Shown piece after piece: positions 17,330 through 26,791 of a stretch of 64,000 bases of DNA. The notes under the pieces were generated by a model. It did not search any database, had not been told where the DNA came from, and saw only the letters and a list, made by a program, of their open reading frames with translations. This stretch comes from Methylopumilus sp026399645 (GTDB taxonomy: Bacteria; Pseudomonadota; Gammaproteobacteria; Burkholderiales; Methylophilaceae): NCBI RefSeq assembly GCF_965184065.1, contig NZ_OZ239098.1; one strand, given 5' to 3'. A program made the position numbers and the translations under genes. Each line of letters begins with the position of its first letter. Position 1 is the stretch's first letter.

Positions 17330-18721
17330 TTATAAGTAAAGATTCAAACGTTTCATCGTTTCATCATGCCCTAAGATCTCCATCACAACATCAATACTTG
17401 GTGATTGTGCGATACCTGTTAAAAGCACTCGAAGTGGCATCGCAAGTTTTGGAAATTTAATTGCATGTAGAGTCACGACGTCATTCATCACATTATGAAT
17501 GGCTTCTTTCGTCCAATCAATCTTAATTAAAGCGGCTTGAAAGGATTTGATAAGGTCTAATGCTTCAGCATTAATATGCTTTTCAAAATCTTGCTGATTC
17601 GGTTTTTGATATTCAAAAATATAAGCAATATCACGCGCAAGACTTGTTAAATGATTTGCACGTTCGCGATGAATATCAATCGCTTTTATTAAAAGGCTAG
17701 AATCGATCGGTGAATGCACTACTTCTATTAAATAGGGTTCTATTGCCGAAGCTATGCGCTCAAGTGGCAGTGTTTTGATGTAATGGCTATTAAGCCAATC
17801 TAATTTTTCTGTATTAAATTGTGCAGATGAGGAAGTGATATGGTCCAAATCGAACCATTGACAAAAATCAGCCATACTAAAAATTTCATCATCGCCATGA
17901 CTCCAACCAAGACGAGCTAAATAATTCAAAATCGCCTCAGGTAAATAACCTTGATCAAAATATTGCATCACACTGATAGCACCATGTCTTTTGGATAACT
18001 TTTGACCATCAGCACCCAATATCATGGATAGATGTGCGTATGCTGGAATGGTTGCATTCAAGGCTTTTAAGAGATTAATTTGGCGTGGTGTATTGTTAAT
18101 ATGATCATCACCTCGAATGACGTGTGTCACTTTCATTTCCCAATCATCAATCACTACACAAAAATTATAAGTAGGTGTGCCATCTCCTCTTGCGATCACC
18201 AAGTCATCGAGTTCCTCATTCGCAATCGTGATATCACCTTTGACTAAATCATGCCATGTGACAACACCTGATGAGGGATTTTTAAAGCGCACGACCGGTT
18301 GAATGTTCTCAGGGGTTGGAGGTAAACTTTTTCCTGATTCAGGCCGCCATTTACCATCATACTTTGGCTTTAAGCCGGCTTTCATTTGTGCTTCACGTAA
18401 CACTTCCAATTCTTCTTTGGATGAATAACAAAGATAGGCTTTATCTTCTTTAATCAATTGATCAATGTATGTTTTATAAGTTGCCATACGTTTTGTTTGG
18501 TAAATAGGGCCTTCATCGTAATTAAGATGAAGCCATGTCATACCATCCATAATGGCTTTCACTGCTTCAGGGGTCGATCTTTCTAAATCAGTATCTTCAA
18601 TACGTAAGATAAATTGACCTTGATATCTTTTGGCATAAGCCCAAGAGAATAATGCAGTCCTCGCGCCTCCAATATGAAGGTAGCCTGTGGGGCTAGGAGC
18701 AAAACGTGTGACAACAGTCAT
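17330..18721 (-). CDS. gltX: Glutamyl-tRNA synthetase
   Basis: A class I aminoacyl-tRNA synthetase that charges tRNA-Glu. The 463-residue protein opens with TRFAPSPTGYLHIGGARTAL, containing the HIGH-type motif, and has the KMSKS-type loop as KLSKRHGAISV. The connective region LCYSSKEELE near residue 97 lacks the full zinc cysteines of the E. coli enzyme. The C-terminal anticodon-binding domain is full length. Spacing to rimO upstream is 12 bases and to hfq downstream 18 bases, so all three may be co-transcribed. Confidence 0.97.
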   Translation of the reverse strand: MTVVTRFAPSPTGYLHIGGARTALFSWAYAKRYQGQFILRIEDTDLERSTPEAVKAIMDGMTWLHLNYDEGPIYQTKRMATYKTYIDQLIKEDKAYLCYSSKEELEVLREAQMKAGLKPKYDGKWRPESGKSLPPTPENIQPVVRFKNPSSGVVTWHDLVKGDITIANEELDDLVIARGDGTPTYNFCVVIDDWEMKVTHVIRGDDHINNTPRQINLLKALNATIPAYAHLSMILGADGQKLSKRHGAISVMQYFDQGYLPEAILNYLARLGWSHGDDEIFSMADFCQWFDLDHITSSSAQFNTEKLDWLNSHYIKTLPLERIASAIEPYLIEVVHSPIDSSLLIKAIDIHRERANHLTSLARDIAYIFEYQKPNQQDFEKHINAEALDLIKSFQAALIKIDWTKEAIHNVMNDVVTLHAIKFPKLAMPLRVLLTGIAQSPSIDVVMEILGHDETMKRLNLYL

Positions 18722-18733
18722 AGATAATTTTTC

Positions 18734-20053
18734 TTAAACATTAGGGCCTGCAAATAAATCATGTTGATCATAAGATTCAATTTTAACATCGACAAAATCA
18801 CCTGGCTTCAAAAGCTTACCATCACGCAAATAAACTTTGCCATCAATATCAGGTGCGTCTGCCATCGATCTTGCAATCGCATAATCACCATCGTGACTAT
18901 CGACTAAAACAGTGAATGTTTGACCCACTTTAGCTTGAAGTTTTTTATGGCTAATGCGTGCTTGCGTTTCCATAAATTTTTGTAATCGTGCTTCTTTAAT
19001 TTCTTCAGGGATATGTCCTTCTAAAAGATTTGCACTCGCACCATCCACAGGCGAATATTTGAAACAACCCACGCGATCTAATTGAGCTTGTTCTAGAAAA
19101 TCTAAAAGTGCTTCAAATTCAGCTTCCGTCTCTCCTGGAAAGCCCACGATAAAAGTACTTCGTATCGTGATATCGGGACACACTTCTCTCCATTTGTTGA
19201 TTCGCAAAAGATTATTTTCCGAACTTGCAGGTCGTTTCATGAGTTTTAAAATGCGAGGGCTTGCATGTTGAAAAGGTACATCAAGATAAGGCAAAATCGA
19301 ACCCTCACTCATCAAAGGAATAATGTCATCAACATGAGGATAAGGATACACATAATGCATTCTGATCCACACACCTAAAGAGCCTAGAGCTTCAGCTAAA
19401 TCATACAGTTTAGTTTTAATGGGACGGCCATTCCAAAAACCACTTCGATATTTGATATCCACACCATAAGCACTTGTATCTTGTGAAATCACTAAAATTT
19501 CTGATACGCCACTATTGACTAATGTTTCTGCTTCCTTCATCACATCATCAATGGATCGACTCACCAGATCTCCACGCATCGATGGAATAATACAAAATGA
19601 ACAACGATGATTGCAGCCCTCTGAAATTTTTAAATAAGCGTAATGTTTCGGTGTTAAACGAATACCTTGAGGTGGGACTAAATCACTAAAAGGATCATGT
19701 GGCTTTTCTAGGTGGGTATGCACAGCCGACATGACTTCATTCAATGCATGAGGTCCTGTGATGGCGAGTAAATTTGGATACTCTTTTTCAATGATGTCTT
19801 TTTTAGCACCCAAACAACCTGTCACTATCACTTTGCCATTTTTTTTAACGGCTTCACCAATCGCATCCATCGATTCTTTAACTGCTGAATCAATAAAACC
19901 ACAAGTATTCACTACAACGAGATCAGCATCTTGATAGGACTTTGAGATGTCATAACCTTCTGCACGTAATTGCGTTAATATTCTTTCAGAATCTGAACCG
20001 GCTTTAGGACAACCTAGGGATACAAAACCTACTTTAGGGATATGTGACGCCAT
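18734..20053 (-). CDS. rimO: Ribosomal protein S12 methylthiotransferase RimO
   Basis: RimO is a radical SAM enzyme that methylthiolates an Asp of ribosomal protein S12. The 439 residues contain the UPF0004 N-terminal domain (VSLGCPKAGSDSERIL, VVVNTCGFIDSA, VTGCLGAKK, giving three cluster cysteines), the radical SAM motif SEGCNHRCSFCIIP, and a C-terminal TRAM domain from about residue 375. The PSMRGDLVSRS segment after the CxxxCxxC motif is that of RimO, not MiaB. It overlaps the ZIP transporter stop by one base. Confidence 0.97.
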   Translation of the reverse strand: MASHIPKVGFVSLGCPKAGSDSERILTQLRAEGYDISKSYQDADLVVVNTCGFIDSAVKESMDAIGEAVKKNGKVIVTGCLGAKKDIIEKEYPNLLAITGPHALNEVMSAVHTHLEKPHDPFSDLVPPQGIRLTPKHYAYLKISEGCNHRCSFCIIPSMRGDLVSRSIDDVMKEAETLVNSGVSEILVISQDTSAYGVDIKYRSGFWNGRPIKTKLYDLAEALGSLGVWIRMHYVYPYPHVDDIIPLMSEGSILPYLDVPFQHASPRILKLMKRPASSENNLLRINKWREVCPDITIRSTFIVGFPGETEAEFEALLDFLEQAQLDRVGCFKYSPVDGASANLLEGHIPEEIKEARLQKFMETQARISHKKLQAKVGQTFTVLVDSHDGDYAIARSMADAPDIDGKVYLRDGKLLKPGDFVDVKIESYDQHDLFAGPNV

Positions 20054-20850
20054 TAGCCTTCAACAATCAGTTGTGTGAGAGCAATAGATGCCACACCTAA
20101 TACAATGAGTGTGACTTGAAATATAGTCGAACGTAATTCCGTTTTTTTATGAAGACCTGGTATCAAATCAGCAATTGATACATAAATCATGCTGGATGCT
20201 GCGAGCGCTAAAATAAAAGGCACCCAATCCATCATCGATTCCAAAATGAAATAAGCTAAGAGCCCGCCTAACACCGTAGCAAAACTCGCGAGAAGATTAA
20301 AAATAAATGCTTCTTTTTTCTTATAGCCTGAGTTAAGTAGAATTAAAAAATTACCTACTTCTTGAGGGATCTCGTGCGCAATAATCGCTAACGCTGTCAC
20401 GATACCTAAGCTAGTACTTACCATAAACGCTGAGCCAATTAAGATACCATCAACAAAATTATGAAATAAGTCACCCACCATAATCATACTGCCACTTCGA
20501 CCTGCATCATGGGTATGTTGATGATCTCTAGAAGCATGGCTTTCTTGATGCATATCATGCACTTCACAATGATCGCCATGACAGTGACGCCATAATAATA
20601 ATTTTTCAAGCACGAAAAATAAAAGAATGCCGAATAAGACGACAAAAGTTGTAGCTTCTATATTATTTGTAAGCTTAAAAGCGTGCGGCAATATTTCTAA
20701 GAAAACTGCGCCCAACATAGCACCTACTGCGTAACTCACTAAATGCGAAACAAGATGCGTTCTCGTATTCATTGTCACAAGTGCTGCAGCCGTGACACTT
20801 AATAAACCCCCAATAAAGCAAGAAAATAGAATCCAAAGAAGTGTGTGCAT
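20053..20850 (-). CDS. ZIP family metal transporter
   Basis: A 265-residue inner-membrane protein with about eight hydrophobic segments. The loop between segments 3 and 4 is rich in histidine (HCHGDHCEVHDMHQES then DHQHTHD), a metal-binding feature of ZIP proteins. Segments 4 and 5 carry the family signature: GDLFHNFVDGILIGSAF and AIIAHEIPQEVGNFLILL, with the His, Asn, Asp and Glu residues of the binuclear metal site. The likely cargo is zinc or another divalent cation taken into the cytoplasm. No Zur or Fur box was recognised in the 61-base gap before pgeF. Confidence 0.9.
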   Translation of the reverse strand: MHTLLWILFSCFIGGLLSVTAAALVTMNTRTHLVSHLVSYAVGAMLGAVFLEILPHAFKLTNNIEATTFVVLFGILLFFVLEKLLLWRHCHGDHCEVHDMHQESHASRDHQHTHDAGRSGSMIMVGDLFHNFVDGILIGSAFMVSTSLGIVTALAIIAHEIPQEVGNFLILLNSGYKKKEAFIFNLLASFATVLGGLLAYFILESMMDWVPFILALAASSMIYVSIADLIPGLHKKTELRSTIFQVTLIVLGVASIALTQLIVEG

Positions 20851-20911
20851 GAAATTAAATTATGGTGACAGAATTAAGTATTATAACGAAACTTGAAATG
20901 ATTGGATGTCT

Positions 20912-21646
20912 TTATGAGTCAATCCAAATAAGGGAAGCCATCCTACCGGTGATGCCATCACGCCTATATGAAAAGTAATCGACTTCATTAGCAAAAGTGC
21001 AGTAATCATCCGAAATACTGCCACCATAAATTTGGCTGATGCCACATAGATTGAGTCTTATTTTGGCAAGTGCATAAATATCTGCTAACCATTTTTGATC
21101 TGAGATTAAATGAAAAGCTTTTTCAGCTTCATTATGTTTTTCGCAAAAACTATTTTTCACATCAAAACCTACTTCAAAATGCTGTCGGCTGATTGCAGGC
21201 CCTAACCATACGAGCAGTTCAATGGGTGAGACATTCATCTTCTCAATAGTGTTTTCAATCACACCGTTTAAAAGGCCACGCCACCCTGCATGAATAGATG
21301 CCACTATCGTCCCTTCAATATTTGTCACTAATAAAGGTAAACAATCAGCTGTTTGAACAACACATACTGTATTTTTTTCTGTTGTATAAGAAGCATCTGC
21401 ATTAAATCCGGTTGATGGAAGTTTTATCACATCTGCACTATGCGTTTGGTTAAGCCAATGAGGAGAGCTAGGTAAAAATTGATTAAGTAGGTCGCGATTC
21501 AAATGAACAGAATTTGTTTCATCATTCACATGTGTGGCTAAATTAAAACTATTGAATTTACCTTCGCTCTTTCCTCCAGCTCGTAGGGTTTGCATGGATT
21601 TAATATGCGGAGGCGCTGGCCAAGTAGGTATAAAAAAATTACTCAT
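20912..21646 (-). CDS. pgeF: Purine nucleoside phosphorylase / peptidoglycan editing factor PgeF (YfiH, DUF152)
   Basis: YfiH-family proteins cleave purine nucleosides, and in E. coli the protein prevents misincorporation into peptidoglycan precursors. The motifs are VCVVQTADCLPLLVTN and ASIHAGWRGLLNGVIE, with the conserved His and Cys of the zinc site, then WLGPAISRQHFEVG. The frame stays open upstream to 21679 inside rluD, but the rluD end reads GATGATGAGTAA and ATG 21646 (MSNFFIPTWPAPP) is the family-like start, preceded by GGAGG at 21654-21650. Translation is thus coupled to rluD, the usual rluD-pgeF pair. Confidence 0.93.
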   Translation of the reverse strand: MSNFFIPTWPAPPHIKSMQTLRAGGKSEGKFNSFNLATHVNDETNSVHLNRDLLNQFLPSSPHWLNQTHSADVIKLPSTGFNADASYTTEKNTVCVVQTADCLPLLVTNIEGTIVASIHAGWRGLLNGVIENTIEKMNVSPIELLVWLGPAISRQHFEVGFDVKNSFCEKHNEAEKAFHLISDQKWLADIYALAKIRLNLCGISQIYGGSISDDYCTFANEVDYFSYRRDGITGRMASLIWIDS

Positions 21647-22685
21647 CATCCTCCAGCATGTCGTCATCGATATCATCACTTACCTCATCAAGATAATCAT
21701 CAAAACTTAAATCTTCTATAGGCTCTGTTTCACCTAACTGCTCAGCTCGAATGATTTCAAGTAAAGCTTTCATATCATCTGGTAAATCAATCGACCATTC
21801 CATCGCTTCACCACTTAATGGATGAATCAGTCCTAAGCGAATGGCATGAAGTGCTTGACGATTAAAACTTAAGACATGCTGACGTAATTCATCACTCATG
21901 GATTTAATCGGCATAATACTTTTTAAACCATAGACAGGGTCACCCACTATAGGTGCTTTTAAATATTGCATATGCACACGAATTTGATGTGTACGACCTG
22001 TTTCAAGATTGCATCTGAGATAAGTGTGAACTCCAAATCGTTCTAAAATCTCATAATGCGTAACGGCTGGTCTCCCAGATAAATGAATAGCCATGCGAGT
22101 GCGAATGGATGGATGCCGGCCGATGGGCTGATTCACTTTGCCATTTTTCCAAAGCTGCCCCCACACGATCGCTCGATATTCTCTTTTAACTGTCCTTGCT
22201 TGAAGTTGTTGTACCAAATGCGTTTGTGCATTTAAGGTCTTAGCAACCACTAAAAGCCCACTGGTTTCTTTATCCAATCGATGAACAATACCGCAGCGAG
22301 GAATGTGTGCGATGTCTGGCATATGATGCAGAAGTGCATTAAGTAAAGTGCCAGACCAATTTCCTATCGCAGGGTGAACAACCATGCCGGCCGGTTTATT
22401 AATCACAAGAAGCGTCTCATCTTCAAAAATAATATTAAGCGGAATTGCTTCAGGTAAAAACGCATTGTTTTCTGGATTTAATTGGACGATCACTTTAATT
22501 TCATCACCTGCATACACCTTATGTTTTACTGACACATAGGATTGATTCACAAGTACGAATTCATCTTTAATCCATTCTTGCAATTTGGAGCGTGAAAATT
22601 CCGGCAAAAGTTGCTGCAAAGCTACATCCACCCTTAAGCCCGCGTGACTATCTGGGACGATCAATAATCTTTCATCATCATTCAT
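21639..22685 (-). CDS. rluD: 23S rRNA pseudouridine(1911/1915/1917) synthase RluD
   Basis: RluD modifies helix 69 of 23S rRNA. The 348-residue protein has an N-terminal S4 RNA-binding domain (residues ~12-75), the catalytic-Asp motif GIVHRLDKETSGLLVVAK, and LRCNLETGRTHQIRVHM. The last 40 residues are unusual: a very acidic tail with repeated Asp/Glu (DDYLDEVSDDIDDD and LEDDE). Its overlap with pgeF constrains the final codons. The gene is divergent from bamD, the usual arrangement in Betaproteobacteria. Confidence 0.96.
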   Translation of the reverse strand: MNDDERLLIVPDSHAGLRVDVALQQLLPEFSRSKLQEWIKDEFVLVNQSYVSVKHKVYAGDEIKVIVQLNPENNAFLPEAIPLNIIFEDETLLVINKPAGMVVHPAIGNWSGTLLNALLHHMPDIAHIPRCGIVHRLDKETSGLLVVAKTLNAQTHLVQQLQARTVKREYRAIVWGQLWKNGKVNQPIGRHPSIRTRMAIHLSGRPAVTHYEILERFGVHTYLRCNLETGRTHQIRVHMQYLKAPIVGDPVYGLKSIMPIKSMSDELRQHVLSFNRQALHAIRLGLIHPLSGEAMEWSIDLPDDMKALLEIIRAEQLGETEPIEDLSFDDYLDEVSDDIDDDMLEDDE

Positions 22686-22690
22686 AATGC

Positions 22691-22696
22691 TATAAT
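22691..22696 (+). promoter_or_regulatory. Possible -10 box for bamD
   Basis: A perfect TATAAT lies in the 42-base gap between the divergent rluD and bamD starts, 31 bases before the bamD ATG. No good -35 hexamer is seen at the right distance (22668-22673 reads TCTTTC). Consensus and position only. Confidence 0.35.
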
Positions 22697-22727
22697 TCTT
22701 CGTATGTTTTTATAGTTAAAGGTTCGT

Positions 22728-23528
22728 ATGCGTATCGGTATAGTCGTTATTATGATGCTTTTTCTTCAAGCTTGTGCCATTTTCGGCCCGCCTACTGAGC
22801 TTGACGATACTAAAGGCTTGTCAGCTGAACGCATTTATGAAAAAGCATCTGAAGAAATGGCTAATAAGAATTATAAAAAATCTGTCGAATATTTAAAAAA
22901 ATTAGAATCGCGCTACCCTAATAGTAAATACGGTGCTCAAGCGAAACTTGATATGGCCTATGCCTATTACAAGCAACAGGATGCAGCACAGTGCGTTTCA
23001 TCCGTTGAGCGTTTCATTAAAATACACCCCAATCATCCGAATCTTGATTATGCCTATTACTTAAAAGGTGTTGCTTACTTTAAGGAAAGAGGCGTATTAG
23101 AAAAAGTCACTTTCCAGGATATCAGTGATCGTGATCCTAAAGTTTTAAGGCAATCCTTTCTTGCCTTTAAAGATTTACTGACACTTTACCCCAATACGCG
23201 CTATGGGAAAGATGCAACGGAACGTATGATTTATTTAAAAAATAAACTGGCTGACCATGAACTTCATGTGGCTCGTCATTATATGAAAGTTAAAGCGTAT
23301 GTCGCAGCATTAAACCGTGCTAAATTTGTCATTGAAAGCTATCCTGATTCTAGTTTCGTGGAGGAAGCGCTTGTGATTACGATCAGCGCTTATGACAATT
23401 TAGATATGAATGATTTGAAAGAAGATAATTTAAGAATTCTGAAACAAAATTATCCAAATAGCCCTATGTTCACCAAAGGTCAAGATACAAAGAAACGAGA
23501 CTGGTGGAAATTCTGGGATAAAGACTAG
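22728..23528 (+). CDS. bamD: Outer membrane assembly lipoprotein BamD
   Basis: BamD is the essential lipoprotein of the BAM complex that inserts beta-barrel proteins into the outer membrane. The 266-residue precursor has a short signal peptide ending in the lipobox LQAC, so Cys16 would be lipidated. TPR-like repeats follow (for example AERIYEKASEEMANKNYKKSVEYL and YGAQAKLDMAYAYYK). The conserved QDISDRDPKVLRQSFLAFKDLL helix matches the family. It ends tail-to-tail with der, overlapping by 4 bases. Confidence 0.96.
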   Translation: MRIGIVVIMMLFLQACAIFGPPTELDDTKGLSAERIYEKASEEMANKNYKKSVEYLKKLESRYPNSKYGAQAKLDMAYAYYKQQDAAQCVSSVERFIKIHPNHPNLDYAYYLKGVAYFKERGVLEKVTFQDISDRDPKVLRQSFLAFKDLLTLYPNTRYGKDATERMIYLKNKLADHELHVARHYMKVKAYVAALNRAKFVIESYPDSSFVEEALVITISAYDNLDMNDLKEDNLRILKQNYPNSPMFTKGQDTKKRDWWKFWDKD

Positions 23529-24955
23529 CGTTTTTTTGCTTCTAGTTTATTTTTATCTGTGAGTTTTTTACGAAGCGCATTCTTGCGACGACGCATCGAT
23601 ACCACACCCTCTTTAGGCTTTCTTTTTTCTTCATCAAGATAAGGGTTCTCACCTTGCTTAAACTGCACTCTTAAGGGTGTGCCAATAATTTGAAATGCTT
23701 GCCTAAATGCTCCCTCTAAAAAACGCATATAACTATCTTTAATCGCATTCACATGATTACCATGAATCACAATGACAGGCGGGTTAGATCCGCCCTGATG
23801 AGCGTAACGTAATTTAGGGCGAATACCTTTTGAGATAGGCGGCTGATGCTGTTGCAATGTATCTATGAGGGCGCGTGTTAATTTAGGTGTCGACATTTTA
23901 ATAAAAGCACCACGATAAGCTTCATCGACTGATTTTAAAATCTCAGTGAGTCCTTTTTTCTTTAAGGCTGAGACGTATTGGAATTCTGCAAATTTTAAAA
24001 ATTGTAATTTACGCTGAATATCTTGTTTCACAATATCTCTTTCATCTTCTTTTAATCGGTCCCATTTATTAATAGCGACCACAAGTGCACGTCCAGCCTC
24101 TAAAATATAAGCTCCTACGTGAGCATCTTGTTCAGTGATACCTTCTTCTGCATCTACCACTAAGATGGCGACATTCGCCTCTTCAATGGCTTGTAATGTT
24201 TTAATCACAGAAAATTTTTCTACCGCTTCAAAGACCCTGCCTTTCTTGCGAATGCCTGCGGTATCAATAAGTATGTAATTTTTATCATTGCGTTCAATTT
24301 CAATTTCAATAGAATCGCGCGTCGTACCAGGTTCATCAAAAGCAATCACACGATCTTCACCTAAAAACGCATTCACTAATGTAGATTTACCGACATTAGG
24401 GCGGCCTACAATCGCAATCTTTGGAATTTTTTGACGTACCTCATCGACTTCAATATCTTCTTTTTTAAAAGGCTCTAATGCTATCTGAATCAAGTCTCGC
24501 ACGCCCTCACCATGTGCTGATGAAATACCTAAGGGATCGCCTAGGCCTAATTCAAAAAATTCAGCTGTTGCAATACCTCTTTGCATACCTTCTGTTTTAT
24601 TCACTAACAGATAAATATTACGATTCATTTTACGTAACAGTTCCGCAATGACGCGATCATGTGGAGTCACACCTTGCCTTCCATCCACAATAAAAAAAAC
24701 AATATCGGCTTCATCAATGGCGAGCAGTGTTTGTTTTGCCATTTCTTTTTGAATGCCTTTTTCAATTAAAGGCTCGAAGCCTCCGGTATCAATAACGATA
24801 TAAGGCATATCACCACCCAAGCCTCGTCCATAATGACGGTCACGCGTTAAGCCAGGGAGGTCAGCTACAAGTGCGTCACGAGATTTAGTTAAACGATTAA
24901 ATAAAGTGGATTTGCCGACGTTAGGTCGGCCAACAAGAGCTATGGTGGGTAACAT
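23525..24955 (-). CDS. der: Ribosome biogenesis GTPase Der (EngA)
   Basis: Der has two tandem G domains and acts in 50S subunit assembly. In the 476-residue protein, the first P-loop is GRPNVGKSTLFN (residues 8-19) with DLPGLTRDR and DTGGFE. The second is GRPNVGKSTLVN, with DEPGTTRDS, DTAGIRKKG and NKWD. A KH-like C-terminal domain follows, ending in the basic tail RRRKNALRKK. It starts 2 bases after bamB. In most relatives hfq follows der, but here the gene ends against bamD. Confidence 0.97.
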   Translation of the reverse strand: MLPTIALVGRPNVGKSTLFNRLTKSRDALVADLPGLTRDRHYGRGLGGDMPYIVIDTGGFEPLIEKGIQKEMAKQTLLAIDEADIVFFIVDGRQGVTPHDRVIAELLRKMNRNIYLLVNKTEGMQRGIATAEFFELGLGDPLGISSAHGEGVRDLIQIALEPFKKEDIEVDEVRQKIPKIAIVGRPNVGKSTLVNAFLGEDRVIAFDEPGTTRDSIEIEIERNDKNYILIDTAGIRKKGRVFEAVEKFSVIKTLQAIEEANVAILVVDAEEGITEQDAHVGAYILEAGRALVVAINKWDRLKEDERDIVKQDIQRKLQFLKFAEFQYVSALKKKGLTEILKSVDEAYRGAFIKMSTPKLTRALIDTLQQHQPPISKGIRPKLRYAHQGGSNPPVIVIHGNHVNAIKDSYMRFLEGAFRQAFQIIGTPLRVQFKQGENPYLDEEKRKPKEGVVSMRRRKNALRKKLTDKNKLEAKKR

Positions 24956-24957
24956 GA

Positions 24958-26136
24958 TTATTGAATAGCGATGGCGTAGAGTCCGCCATTACGTGTTTGC
25001 GCTAAAAACTTACCTGTTTCAAATTCAACCATACGTCGCATTACAGGCAAAGAATCATCGTCTAATTGAATGCGGCCTAAAAAAGCACCTGTTTCTTTAT
25101 CTAGGATATGAATATAACCTTCTAAATCACCTACAGCCACGTAATCTCCCATGCCTAGAGGTGTTGTGAGTTTTCGGTTCAAAAGGTCGCCTTGACGCCA
25201 ATAAGTTTTGCCTGATTCAAGCGCTAGAGAATAAATCGCTCCCCCTGTATGTGAAAGATAAATCCTTGCACCATCAATATTAATCCCTGTATAACTTGAA
25301 ATGTCGCGGCTCCATAAAGTTCTTGCATTGACACGATCGACTGCTGCAATTTTGCCTTGATAAGCCACCGTATAAATATTTAGACCATCGATCACGGGTG
25401 AACTTGTGACATCAGATGCACGTTCAATTTCAGTCACGCCTTTAGGCTGGGCCACTGTAATTTCCCAAAGGAGTGAGCCGTTATCTTCTCGAATAGCCGC
25501 TAATTTACCGCCTGGAAATCCGGCATAAATGACACCATCACTTGCCACCACCCCTACGCTTGATCTTAAACTTAAAGGCGGACCTACTCTTGAGAAAGTC
25601 CATTTCTTTACACCATCTTTAACATTGACGCCATGAATAAGATTGTCAGACGTTCTCACAATCACAAGACCTTCATGAATGGTAGGAGCACTTAATATTT
25701 GACTCGATAATCTCGTTTTCCAAAGTAATTTACCATTTAAATCATAAGCTACTAATAAACCCGTGGATGTGCCCACGGTAATTTCATTAATCCCTATGCC
25801 CACACCCCCTGATAATTTTTCACCGGTATTAATTTTCCAAATGGCTTTACCAGTTTTTAAATCAAATTTAGCTAAACTTCCGTCAGATGATGCGGCGTAT
25901 GCTTCTTCTCCAATAATGCCAGGATAAAATTCAAACGATTCATCACCTTCTAATTTTGCTGACCAAAGTATTTTAGGATTAAGTTTAGCTTTAAATTCTT
26001 TGAGAGGGGCTGGAGGGTCGATGGGGTCTTGCCCTACAATGCGCTCTGAAATTTGATCCGTAAAATCTTTAACGGGACCACAAGCTAAAAGCGAAATAGA
26101 TAAAAGTACCAGAAAAAGATAACGAAATAAAATCAA
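24958..26136 (-). CDS. bamB: Outer membrane assembly lipoprotein BamB
   Basis: BamB is an eight-bladed beta-propeller lipoprotein of the BAM complex. The 392 residues begin with a signal peptide ending LLAC (Cys19 as lipidation site), followed by repeated PQQ-like blades (GKAIWKINTGEKL, GKLLWKTRL, NGSLLWEITV, RTLWSRDI, GKTYWRQGDLL). The start is a TTG; no ATG is available before the signal peptide. It sits 3 bases after the YfgM-like gene and 2 bases before der, the usual neighbours. Confidence 0.95.
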   Translation of the reverse strand: MILFRYLFLVLLSISLLACGPVKDFTDQISERIVGQDPIDPPAPLKEFKAKLNPKILWSAKLEGDESFEFYPGIIGEEAYAASSDGSLAKFDLKTGKAIWKINTGEKLSGGVGIGINEITVGTSTGLLVAYDLNGKLLWKTRLSSQILSAPTIHEGLVIVRTSDNLIHGVNVKDGVKKWTFSRVGPPLSLRSSVGVVASDGVIYAGFPGGKLAAIREDNGSLLWEITVAQPKGVTEIERASDVTSSPVIDGLNIYTVAYQGKIAAVDRVNARTLWSRDISSYTGINIDGARIYLSHTGGAIYSLALESGKTYWRQGDLLNRKLTTPLGMGDYVAVGDLEGYIHILDKETGAFLGRIQLDDDSLPVMRRMVEFETGKFLAQTRNGGLYAIAIQ

Positions 26137-26139
26137 ACC

Positions 26140-26766
26140 CTACACTCCAAGTGATTCTAATTTTTCTTGTGTGAGTCTTGCATAAGGATCTTTAGGCCCA
26201 AATCGTTTTAATGCTTCTTGATAGGCTTTTTTAGCCTCTTCTTTTTTGCCCATCGCATTTAAAATGTCGCCCTTTAAATCATTTGATAGACCAAGATAAC
26301 CTTCATTATCGACATCATTCGCTTTCTTTAAAGCATCTTCATATTTTTTTTCTTCAACCAATATTTGACCTAATTGAATGAGCGCTATCGATTCTGTGGC
26401 AGATTCTTTTGCATGACTCGATGCCCATTCCAATTTTTCTTTGGCTCTATCTTTTAAACCTTCAGCATAGCTTGCTTTCGCAAATAAAATAGCTGCGCGA
26501 CCTGCATAAGGCGTACCGCCATAACTATCGATTAAGCTTTCTGCTTTTTGCATAATGTCTTTAGTATTTTTTTCGTCTAACACCACAATACTTTGATAAA
26601 GTTCAGAAGCCCCTAATGATTGCTTTGTTTGGTAATAACCCCATCCTTGATAGAGGCCATATAAAACAAAAAATGCAATGACAACACGCGTAATGTAGTT
26701 GCCATATTTTTTCCAGAGCGCTTTAAGTTCGTCTACCTGTTCTTGTTCTTCTAAATCGAGTGCCAT
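26140..26766 (-). CDS. YfgM-like TPR membrane protein
   Basis: A 208-residue protein with a cytoplasmic start (EEQEQVDELKALWKKYGNYI), one membrane helix near residues 24-44 (VVIAFFVLYGLYQGWGYY) and a periplasmic tetratricopeptide domain (DUF2133/YfgM, e.g. KKYEDALKKANDVDNEGYLGL). In E. coli YfgM works with PpiD at the Sec translocon as a periplasmic chaperone. The position between hisS and bamB is conserved in Beta- and Gammaproteobacteria, except that two ABC ATPase genes intervene here. Confidence 0.9.
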   Translation of the reverse strand: MALDLEEQEQVDELKALWKKYGNYITRVVIAFFVLYGLYQGWGYYQTKQSLGASELYQSIVVLDEKNTKDIMQKAESLIDSYGGTPYAGRAAILFAKASYAEGLKDRAKEKLEWASSHAKESATESIALIQLGQILVEEKKYEDALKKANDVDNEGYLGLSNDLKGDILNAMGKKEEAKKAYQEALKRFGPKDPYARLTQEKLESLGV

Positions 26767-26791
26767 AGCTTTTTATTTCCTTTTAAAAAAA

